Positions 1 to 5,921 of a DNA stretch of 5,921 nucleotides are shown here, one piece after another. This stretch comes from Pseudomonadota bacterium (GTDB taxonomy: Bacteria; Desulfobacterota; Desulfobacteria; Desulfobacterales; Desulfobacteraceae). The stretch spans positions 1-5,921 of the forward strand of contig JAHJDU010000092.1 of assembly GCA_018812385.1 (NCBI GenBank), given 5' to 3'. The notes beneath the pieces are model-generated. The model made no database searches. It was not told the DNA's origin and saw nothing but the letters and a program-made list of their open reading frames with translations. How positions within the stretch are numbered: position 1 is the stretch's first letter; each line of letters starts with the position of its first letter. The position numbers and the translations under genes were made by a program.

Positions 1-223
1 GATATAAAAAGCATATCTGAACAAAAGCGCTTGCAAGACTTGAACAGGTATCTGACAAGGTTTTTCAAGATGTCACCCAAAAAGGGTTTATCCCGTTTAA
101 AGATCAGAATAATAATCTTTTGCCAACACTTGTGCTGAATGAATTCAGCGCAAGAGAAATATAGGCATTTGCAGAAGATCTGGAAAAAACAATCCAAAAA
201 AATGATCAGAAAAAAGACACGTT
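1..223 (+). pseudogene. Decayed 3' fragment of an unidentified gene (frameshift plus amber stop)
   Basis: The plus strand here reads like protein, but in two frames. Frame 1 from base 1 gives DIKSISEQ. The coding-like reading then continues in frame 3 as KALARLEQVSDKVFQ and on through LLPTLVLNEFSAREI. Adding one A to the four-A run at 23-26 would join the two into one frame, which suggests a one-base deletion. The joined frame then meets TAG at 162-164, which is one transition from CAG (Gln), and resumes as AFAEDLEKTIQKND. The frame stays open to TGA at 336-338, but beyond 224 it lies antisense to the conserved end of the KS gene, so that part is probably only a shadow. The visible part is polar and probably helical, with no membrane segment. 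I do not recognise the family. The start is left of the window. A sequencing error could explain the frameshift, and two errors the whole pattern. No hairpin-plus-T-run terminator is visible between this fragment and the converging operon. Confidence 0.4.
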
Positions 224-1459
224 TCAGCAGGAATTTTCCACCCGGTTTTTTAAAACCAGTGTCGCATTTATCCCCCCAAAAGCAAAGTTGCTTGTCATGA
301 CCCTGTTAAGAGGTGTGTTTATCTTTTTTTGGACATGAAAAATTCCTGCACAATCAGGATCAATATTTTCAAGGTTAAGTGTGGGTATGATAACATTATG
401 TTCCATCATTAACAGGCAGAATATTGTCTCCATGACACCGCTTGCTGCAAGTGTGTGCCCTGTAAATCCCTTGGTTGCACTGACGGGAATTGTATCGCTG
501 CAAAGCAATTTGATAGCCTGGGCTTCAGCAATGTCCCCAAGTTTTGTGCCTGTGGCATGGGCATTGATATAATCGATTTCATTTATGCCACATCCGGCGG
601 ATTCTAAGGCGCCTTTCATACATCTGAGCATCCCTTCGGTCTTTGGTGAAGTCATATGTTCACCATCGCAGCAGGTGTTGTAACCGATAATTTCTCCGAA
701 AATCGTTGCTCCCCTGTTTTTTGCATGCTCATACTCTTCTAAAATGATTGTTCCTGCCCCTTCACTGACAACCAGTCCATCTCTTGCGGCATCAAATGGT
801 CTAGGTGTTCTTAAAGGGAAGTCTCCAAAATTTTTTGACGCGGCATGAAGCACTTGAAAAACTCCGGCAGTGGAGTGATGGAGTTCGTCTGCACCGCCGC
901 AGATCATGACGTTTTGATATCCGTTTTTAATTATTTCAAATCCTTCCCCAATGGCCTGGGTGCTTGTGGCACAGGCACAGCAGGGGGAAATAACCCGGCC
1001 TTTTGTTTTCAGCATTGCAGCCACATTGGCAGAAACGGAATGGTTCATAATCTTCATGAAAGTGGTTCCTTCAAGCATGGAAATTCCACCTGTTCTTAAA
1101 AAATCATTAAAGGTTTTTTCAATAATTTCCCCTGAGCCTGTGGTTGAACCCATTGCCACACCTGTATCGGAAGATGAAATTATTTTTTCATCAAGGCCGG
1201 ACATAAAAATGGCATCCAGAGTTGACAGCGCCGCCATAATAGCCATGGAACCCATTGTTCTTCTGTCTTTGCGGTTAATTCTCTTTGTGTCAAACCCTTT
1301 ACAACGACCGGCAATATGGACTTTTAAATCCTTGATCCGTTCCCAGGATTTAATCGGCTCAATGCCGGATCTGTTGTTTAAAAGCGAATTAAATACATCC
1401 TCTTTTGTGTTCCCAATGGGAGAAATAATCCCCATACCTGTAATAGCAACTCTTTTCAT
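224..1459 (-). CDS. Beta-ketoacyl-ACP synthase, FabF-like (KS1), complete
   Basis: This is a cytoplasmic condensing enzyme expected to perform decarboxylative Claisen condensation of an acyl-enzyme with malonyl-ACP. The ATG at 1457-1459 (MKRVAITGMG) gives 411 residues, close to E. coli FabF (413). An in-frame ATG at 1513 adds 18 basic residues that lie inside the upstream gene and match no family N-terminus, so I rejected it. From the chosen start, the nucleophile is Cys163 in CCACATSTQAIG, with His301 in NAHATGTKLGD, Lys330 in ATKG, His335 in KGFTGHTL, and the Phe394 gate in FAFGGIN. The Cys-His-His set is intact, so this is a KS and not a chain-length factor. RPFDAARDGLVVSEGAG is also typical of the family. 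The gene overlaps the flavoenzyme gene by 4 bases (ATGA), with no strong Shine-Dalgarno, which suggests coupled translation. Its neighbours point to a specialised polyene or fatty acyl pathway and not housekeeping fatty acid synthesis, but a housekeeping-like role cannot be excluded. Confidence 0.93.
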   Translation of the reverse strand: MKRVAITGMGIISPIGNTKEDVFNSLLNNRSGIEPIKSWERIKDLKVHIAGRCKGFDTKRINRKDRRTMGSMAIMAALSTLDAIFMSGLDEKIISSSDTGVAMGSTTGSGEIIEKTFNDFLRTGGISMLEGTTFMKIMNHSVSANVAAMLKTKGRVISPCCACATSTQAIGEGFEIIKNGYQNVMICGGADELHHSTAGVFQVLHAASKNFGDFPLRTPRPFDAARDGLVVSEGAGTIILEEYEHAKNRGATIFGEIIGYNTCCDGEHMTSPKTEGMLRCMKGALESAGCGINEIDYINAHATGTKLGDIAEAQAIKLLCSDTIPVSATKGFTGHTLAASGVMETIFCLLMMEHNVIIPTLNLENIDPDCAGIFHVQKKINTPLNRVMTSNFAFGGINATLVLKNRVENSC

Positions 1460-2997
1460 TTTTCTTGCACGATTTTTTTTATTAAATATTCTTTTCCAAA
1501 CAGGCGTTGGCATAAATTAACGCTGGAGACAATAGAACCATGGATGCCGCTAAATCCAATGCTTTGTCCTGTTAAAAACAGGTTTTTTATCTTTGTTGCC
1601 GGGCTGAACATCCCTTCAAGAAAGTGTTGTGCAGTTTTTTTAATGCCATATGAACTTCCGTTTTTTGTCAGGGTATATCTTTGGAATGTAGCAGGTGAAT
1701 ATGTGTCAACAACTTCAATATTGTTAATAATATCAGGGTAGACCTGTTTTATATGATTTAATATTTTTTGGGTTATTTTATTTTTTGCGGCTTTATATCT
1801 GTCATTTTTTGATTCTTTGTAATATTTTTTTAAAAGGAGTGATTCCTTACTGCTTATTTCAGTTAGCGCTGTAACAGCAAAATTTTGATCTGATATATTT
1901 GATCTATTTTTATCCGGTTTGGCTTTATCTGGTCTATCTTTATCTGGCAGGGCGCTCAAATAAACCATTCCCAAAGGATCATCCTTTATTATGTTTTCCC
2001 TGGCATACTGATAGTTAACATCCCAGGAGTCATAAATATATGCATCATTTTTTTCAAGCGGACAAGTGTTTTTTGCCCATTTTAATGCCACACCAAATGA
2101 TCCCGGTGTATTGGCCTGGTTTAACCGGTTTCGAAAGACAGGCCTGAATAATTCAGGGGGGCTAAGATCAAGAATCAAAGAAGGGTGCCCGGAGAAAATC
2201 ACTTTTTTTGAAAACAGTCTTTCATTGCTGTCTAAAATAACTCCTGCCACTGTTTTGTTTTTTATAATGAGTTCTTTGACCCGGGAATTCACATAAATCT
2301 TTCCGCCGTTGGCTTTAAAGCTGTCAACAAGGGTATCAGAAAAAGGCGTGTCTAATTCGTTAATTCTGAAACTGGAATTCAAATATGAATCTGATACAAG
2401 AAAATGAGTCAGAAGAGGGCATTCCTGACTGGAAAGACCATACAGCGGGCTGTTAGCTGTTAATAGACTTTCCAGCCTGCCTGAAATGCCAATGGACTGA
2501 AGATAGTCTTTAAGTGGCATTGTATATTTCAAAGACAGGTCTTTTTCCGGTATTATACTTGGATCGTACATGCCAATATTTGATATGACATGTTTTAAAT
2601 CGAAAAAATATGTGGAAATGTTTTTTTCTTGATCTGGAAAGGATTCAATTAAGGTGCGTTGATAATTTTCATGCCTTATGGGAATTTTATAATTTTCTGA
2701 TGGAAAATAAATTCTTTCAAAACACTCATTGGAAAGTTTGACAAGATCAAGTTTGTTCATAAGTCCCAGGTATGTGAAATAATACCATAATGGCTGGCCT
2801 GGATTTAAAGACCCCAGCCTGTGAACACCTGTTGGAAAAATTTTTTCTTTCCGCGAATAGGTCTGTGTCATTCCGCCGGCAATGCTGTGCTGTTCAACAA
2901 CAAGTGCCCGCTCTCCTTCTTTTGCAAGTATGATTCCGGCCGTCATGCCACTGATCCCGGACCCGACAATAATGGTATCATATAAGCTATTATCCAT
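1456..2997 (-). CDS. RetSat/CrtISO/phytoene-desaturase-like FAD oxidoreductase
   Basis: This is a 513-residue flavoprotein of the phytoene dehydrogenase-related group (COG1233-like). The N-terminus has the Rossmann dinucleotide motif GSGISG (residues 12-17) with acidic Glu35 at the end of the second strand (VVEQ), as expected for FAD ribose binding. AGGM (40-43) and FPTGVHRLG (54-62) follow. The C-terminal NLFLTGQSIGFSGIHGSI (from about 472) is the second FAD-contact motif, and its NLFLTGQ form resembles retinol saturase and carotene isomerase more than classic CrtI. No clear membrane anchor is seen. The start at 2997 is preferred over an in-frame ATG at 3027 because AAGGAG lies 7 bases upstream and the Rossmann strand begins soon after. 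A charged insert at residues 351-365 is a three-fold PDKxx repeat. The gene overlaps the exporter gene by 8 bases and KS1 by 4. Its substrate is unknown; an enzyme acting on the conjugated or unsaturated chain made by the operon is an inference. Confidence 0.9.
   Translation of the reverse strand: MDNSLYDTIIVGSGISGMTAGIILAKEGERALVVEQHSIAGGMTQTYSRKEKIFPTGVHRLGSLNPGQPLWYYFTYLGLMNKLDLVKLSNECFERIYFPSENYKIPIRHENYQRTLIESFPDQEKNISTYFFDLKHVISNIGMYDPSIIPEKDLSLKYTMPLKDYLQSIGISGRLESLLTANSPLYGLSSQECPLLTHFLVSDSYLNSSFRINELDTPFSDTLVDSFKANGGKIYVNSRVKELIIKNKTVAGVILDSNERLFSKKVIFSGHPSLILDLSPPELFRPVFRNRLNQANTPGSFGVALKWAKNTCPLEKNDAYIYDSWDVNYQYARENIIKDDPLGMVYLSALPDKDRPDKAKPDKNRSNISDQNFAVTALTEISSKESLLLKKYYKESKNDRYKAAKNKITQKILNHIKQVYPDIINNIEVVDTYSPATFQRYTLTKNGSSYGIKKTAQHFLEGMFSPATKIKNLFLTGQSIGFSGIHGSIVSSVNLCQRLFGKEYLIKKIVQEK
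1903..1947 (-). repeat. Three 15-bp in-frame tandem repeats (PDKxx) in the flavoenzyme gene
   Basis: Read on the minus strand, three consecutive 15-base units encode PDKDR, PDKAK and PDKNR (residues 351-365). The CCA/CCG-GAT-AAA core is nearly unchanged, while the last two codons vary. The unit is a multiple of three, so gain or loss of a copy keeps the reading frame. The segment is strongly charged and interrupts otherwise ordinary sequence, so it is probably a surface loop that grew by slippage. Confidence 0.85.
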
Positions 2998-5422
2998 TAA
3001 ACGGCTCCTTGTCATTTTCGTTAACAAATCTTTGTGCTAATGAAGGTATGAGCATCAGAGCCAGGATCAGGCTTGTTATCATTCCAGTCAGTCCGGCAAC
3101 GCCAATTGAAAATAATGCGGCATGCTTTGCAAGTGCAAGACAGTCGAAAGCTGCCGTGGTTGTCATAGCACAAATAATGACGGCAGCAGCCGTGACATTG
3201 TTTTTATTATCAGTTTTCCACAGTTCATGGTTCATCAGAAAAATACTGAAATCCACGCCCACCCCAAAAACAAAAATAATGAAAATCATACTAATCAGAT
3301 TAATGGGAATATCTGTCAGCCCCAGTATGCCGGCAGTAATGAAGGCACTTAAGAAAACAGGGCATACTATTATCAAAACAATTTTCAGGTTACGAAAAAA
3401 CAGGGAAAGAACCAATATCATTGAGGCAGCAGTAAAAAAGACAAGTCGTTTGAATTCACCTGAAACATGGGATGTCATTTGTTCTATAAAATATTTTTTA
3501 TCAAGAAACATTGATCCGTCGATTTCTGATTTTATTTTTTTGATGATTTCCGGCGTTAACGATTTGTCCTTTATATTCAAAGTCGTTAAAATGAGTACAT
3601 CATTACCCTTGGATACCACTTTTGAGGCGATCAGTTTTTCGAGTGCTGTATTACCAAAATCTTTGATGGAGAAAAAGGTTCTGTCTTGTTTGAGACTGTC
3701 AAAAAAAGAGTTAAAGGTGTTTTCTTTAAACCCAGTTAGAATAGAGGCGTTCCTGAACATTTGTTCGATATTTTTTATCCGGTTTTCGGTCATAAATGTT
3801 TTAAAATTTATATAATTGCTATTTCTTTTTTCATTTGAAGGAAGAATGTCGGACAATGAGGCAATCTGGTCAATCATGCCTTTTTTCTGCATCCTTTTTA
3901 ATAAGTCAAAAAGAGCATCATTTTTTTGTAAAGCAGCTTCTATGCTGCCGGCCTTTACAAGCACCAAAGCCTGGGAAAATCCCCCCCATGTTTCAAGAAA
4001 GTTGTCCATATCACTTTTTGTGATGGGTTGCAGATGGTTAAGTTTAGAAATATCCCCTTCAAACCTGAAGTCCCTGATCCCGATCATACCCATGATAATC
4101 AGTGTCATGCCTGCAAAAATAATAATCCTGATATGGTTTCTTCTGAAATCCATTAACCTGTCACAAATTTTTACCAGAGATATGATGGGCTTTTTTTGCT
4201 TTGTTTTCAATGGCGGAATAAAAAATTTTAACAGGAACAATGCAAAAAAAGCAGCGCCAAAAATTCCTAGGATAGCAAAGATTCCCATTTGCCTTTGACC
4301 CGGGAGCGAAGAGAATAACAGGCAGCTGAAGGCGACCATGGTAGTACAGGCACCTGCCCAGATGGGAAGCCTTAACCGTGTTATGACAGCGTCCGGCGCA
4401 ACTTCTTGTGAGTTATCAATATTGAAAAGAATATGAATACCGAAATCAACGGTAATTCCAAGAAGAATAGTCCCGCATCCCAGAGCAATCGCCGATACTT
4501 CATTGTTGGTTAACGAGATGACTGCCGAAGCAAAGGCAAGGCTTACAAGGGTTGGAAGAAAAATTAAAATCACGTGAACCATTCTTCTGAAAAACAGGAT
4601 TCCAATGATGAAGATACCTATAGTCAAAACAGACACGGCAAGTTTAACATCTTGTTGAATAGTTTGAGAATTATCAAGAGTTGCAGCGTGGCTCCCGGAA
4701 AATCGGATATGGATATTGTTTTTATATTTTTTTGTTATCTTGTCTCTTATATCATTTAGAAACCCCATCATCTGAACACTTTTTGCTGTATCCATTGCTG
4801 AAAAGTTCGGGGTTGCCATCATAAGTAAATGCGTTCCATTGTTATTGTATATTCTTGATCCCTTGATTTGACTCCCGAAAGTTTCTTTTTCAAATGCATT
4901 CAGTTTGGAAAGGATTAACTCGTCAATTTTAAGCGGATCATCAATCAAGGCAGCAGCCATAAAAATACCGGACGGGCTTAAAAGCTTTCGTTTTATCTCA
5001 ATTAACTGCTCATGGATCTGTTCCGGGTTCAGCCGGGACTCAATTGCGGCCAAATCAGTTTTATTAAGCAAAGACAATCTGTTTGCACTTACTAATTTTA
5101 AAAGATTTAGAAAACTATCATGGGAAAATTTATAAACAATACCGGAAAAATATGGGGAGGTATGGATGTCATCAAAAAAACTGTCTGCAATCTGCTCAAA
5201 TATTTTATTATCAGCATGAAGGTTTTCAATATCAATATACAGAGTTTCAGTTGCCGGGATATTATTAATAATATAATTAAAATCTTTGACCATGGGGTCT
5301 GAATTTGGAAGCATGGATGTTATTTTTTCATCCAGACTTAAGTTTAGAGTAAGAAGCATGCACGCGATGAAAAAAATACCAGTGCCTGTAAAAATAATTT
5401 TGTTTTTACCCTGATAATTCAT
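2990..5422 (-). CDS. MMPL/RND-superfamily exporter (COG4258-like)
   Basis: This is an 810-residue inner-membrane protein with the duplicated layout of the RND/MMPL superfamily. Helix 1 is at about residues 8-28, followed by a periplasmic domain (about 30-258), helices at about 261-279, 282-303, 309-332, 352-371 and 378-400, then helix 7 (430-449). A second periplasmic domain (about 452-655) precedes helices at about 659-676, 679-702, 707-730, 745-765 and 769-797. Each half carries the matching intramembrane acidic motif: GITVDFGIH (Asp326) and GVGVDFSIF (Asp724), the probable proton-relay residues of this superfamily. The length suits predicted exporters of this class, which accompany aryl-polyene and xanthomonadin-type clusters. 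The likely role is proton-driven movement of the lipid or polyene product away from the inner membrane; the cargo is inferred from neighbours. The start ATG (5420-5422) overlaps the KS2 stop by 4 bases with no strong Shine-Dalgarno, so coupling is likely. No membrane-fusion or outer-membrane partner is in the window. Confidence 0.92.
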   Translation of the reverse strand: MNYQGKNKIIFTGTGIFFIACMLLTLNLSLDEKITSMLPNSDPMVKDFNYIINNIPATETLYIDIENLHADNKIFEQIADSFFDDIHTSPYFSGIVYKFSHDSFLNLLKLVSANRLSLLNKTDLAAIESRLNPEQIHEQLIEIKRKLLSPSGIFMAAALIDDPLKIDELILSKLNAFEKETFGSQIKGSRIYNNNGTHLLMMATPNFSAMDTAKSVQMMGFLNDIRDKITKKYKNNIHIRFSGSHAATLDNSQTIQQDVKLAVSVLTIGIFIIGILFFRRMVHVILIFLPTLVSLAFASAVISLTNNEVSAIALGCGTILLGITVDFGIHILFNIDNSQEVAPDAVITRLRLPIWAGACTTMVAFSCLLFSSLPGQRQMGIFAILGIFGAAFFALFLLKFFIPPLKTKQKKPIISLVKICDRLMDFRRNHIRIIIFAGMTLIIMGMIGIRDFRFEGDISKLNHLQPITKSDMDNFLETWGGFSQALVLVKAGSIEAALQKNDALFDLLKRMQKKGMIDQIASLSDILPSNEKRNSNYINFKTFMTENRIKNIEQMFRNASILTGFKENTFNSFFDSLKQDRTFFSIKDFGNTALEKLIASKVVSKGNDVLILTTLNIKDKSLTPEIIKKIKSEIDGSMFLDKKYFIEQMTSHVSGEFKRLVFFTAASMILVLSLFFRNLKIVLIIVCPVFLSAFITAGILGLTDIPINLISMIFIIFVFGVGVDFSIFLMNHELWKTDNKNNVTAAAVIICAMTTTAAFDCLALAKHAALFSIGVAGLTGMITSLILALMLIPSLAQRFVNENDKEPFNG
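3005..3010 (-). promoter_or_regulatory. Shine-Dalgarno site of the flavoenzyme gene
   Basis: The minus strand reads AAGGAG, then seven bases, then ATG at 2997-2995. The site lies inside the last codons of the exporter gene. It is the best ribosome-binding site at the visible junctions and decides the flavoenzyme start in favour of 2997. The alternative ATG at 3027 has no equally good site nearby. Confidence 0.8.
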
Positions 5423-5921
5423 ATTCTTGAAAATATTAATGTTGAGTTATTGCCGCCAAAAGCAACAGATTCCGATATGGCAGCCTTGCATGACAGTTTT
5501 TGAGCTTTTACCACAGGTGAGCTTTTCAGGGTATCATCCATGGCTGAAAACCCGATACTTGCCGGTATTTTTTCATTGATAAGGTGTTGTATTGTAAATA
5601 CTGCTTCTATTGCACCGGCAGCTCCTAATGTATGGCCTGTATACCCTTTGGTAGAAAAAAATGGAATACCAGGCAAAACCTCTGATAAGGCCAGGTCTTC
5701 AACTTTGTCGTTATCCTTTGTTCCTGTGCCGTGGGCATTGATAAAACCGATGTCAGATTTGTCCAGCCCGCTTTGCTTTATTGCTTGTCCCAAAGCTTTT
5801 TTCAGGCCTTGACCATCGGGTTTCGGGGCTGTCAGATGATATGCATCACATGCTGAACCATAGCCTGCAAAAAAACATTTGTGATGGGAAGAGATAAAAG
5901 TCTTTTTTGACACAGGTTCAA
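5419..5921 (-). CDS. Beta-ketoacyl-ACP synthase, C-terminal part (KS2), truncated by window edge
   Basis: This is the C-terminal part of a second thiolase-fold condensing enzyme. The reading frame is still open at base 5921 (codons for E-P-V precede the GTG at 5911-5913), so that GTG is not the start and the gene continues to the right. Visible motifs are GYGSACDAYHLTAPKPDG, the first active-site His in NAHGTGTKDND (codon 5731-5733), the Lys in FSTKG, the second His in GYTGHTLGAAGA (codon 5632-5634), and the gate loop VAFGGNNSTLIF. The nucleophilic Cys region is outside the window, so I cannot say whether this is a true KS or a chain-length-factor-like partner, although both His residues being kept favours an active KS. 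It is clearly diverged from KS1 and not a recent duplicate. The stop overlaps the exporter start by 4 bases (ATGA), which places it upstream in the same operon. Confidence 0.92.
   Translation of the reverse strand, partial: EPVSKKTFISSHHKCFFAGYGSACDAYHLTAPKPDGQGLKKALGQAIKQSGLDKSDIGFINAHGTGTKDNDKVEDLALSEVLPGIPFFSTKGYTGHTLGAAGAIEAVFTIQHLINEKIPASIGFSAMDDTLKSSPVVKAQKLSCKAAISESVAFGGNNSTLIFSRI

Noticed and set aside
162..164. In-frame TAG in the left fragment as a possible pyrrolysine codon
   Set aside because: Some Desulfobacterota use pyrrolysine, but the fragment also needs a frameshift to be read, is not a recognisable methylamine methyltransferase, and runs on antisense to KS1. A CAG-to-TAG mutation in a decaying gene is simpler.
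181..208. Possible terminator downstream of KS1 (TGGA/TCCA short stem, A/T runs)
   Set aside because: The stem is only 4 bp with an 8-base loop, and on the operon's strand the T-run precedes the stem instead of following it. It does not support an intrinsic terminator.
1460..1513. 18-residue N-terminal extension of KS1 from the ATG at 1513
   Set aside because: It would overlap the flavoenzyme's conserved C-terminus by 58 bases, adds a basic stretch not found in FabF-type proteins, and moves the nucleophile from the usual position near 163. The ATGA junction at 1456-1459 is the better start.
951..1520. Plus-strand open frame of 189 codons
   Set aside because: It lies wholly opposite KS1 and the end of the flavoenzyme gene, both of which have intact catalytic motifs. 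It shows no recognisable domain.
3009..3815. Plus-strand open frame of 268 codons
   Set aside because: It is antisense to the exporter's second half. Its serine- and isoleucine-rich composition is what the complement of membrane-helix codons gives, and nothing in it looks like a domain.

Overview
The window is an AT-rich stretch carrying one tightly packed operon, read entirely from the minus strand (right to left). In transcription order it holds: the C-terminal part of a beta-ketoacyl-ACP synthase (KS2, 5419-5921, running off the right edge); an MMPL/RND-superfamily exporter with 12 predicted membrane segments (2990-5422); a RetSat/CrtISO/phytoene-desaturase-like FAD oxidoreductase (1456-2997); and a second, complete FabF-like beta-ketoacyl synthase (KS1, 224-1459). 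All three junctions are stop/start overlaps of 4, 8 and 4 bases. The genes therefore look co-transcribed and translationally coupled, and no internal promoter or terminator is visible.

The gene set (two condensing enzymes, a COG4258-type MMPL exporter and a flavin polyene-type oxidoreductase) resembles part of an aryl-polyene, xanthomonadin or flexirubin-type cluster, or a related type II fatty acid/polyketide pathway. In such clusters dedicated KS enzymes extend an ACP-bound chain and an MMPL protein is thought to move the lipid product across the inner membrane. The acyl carrier proteins, dehydratases, ketoreductase and ligase expected for such a pathway are not in this window. The pathway assignment is therefore an inference from context. 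The flavoenzyme is the least expected member and could modify the unsaturated chain (desaturation, saturation or isomerisation).

The left 223 bases lie beyond the operon's last stop codon. They contain a plus-strand, coding-like stretch broken by a probable one-base deletion and an in-frame amber codon. I read it as the decayed 3' part of an unidentified gene that converges on the operon and marks its downstream boundary.

The organism is probably a Gram-negative bacterium. The AT-rich coding style and the gene set would suit a sulfate-reducing Desulfobacterota lineage (Desulfobacter-like), but this is an impression and not something the sequence proves.
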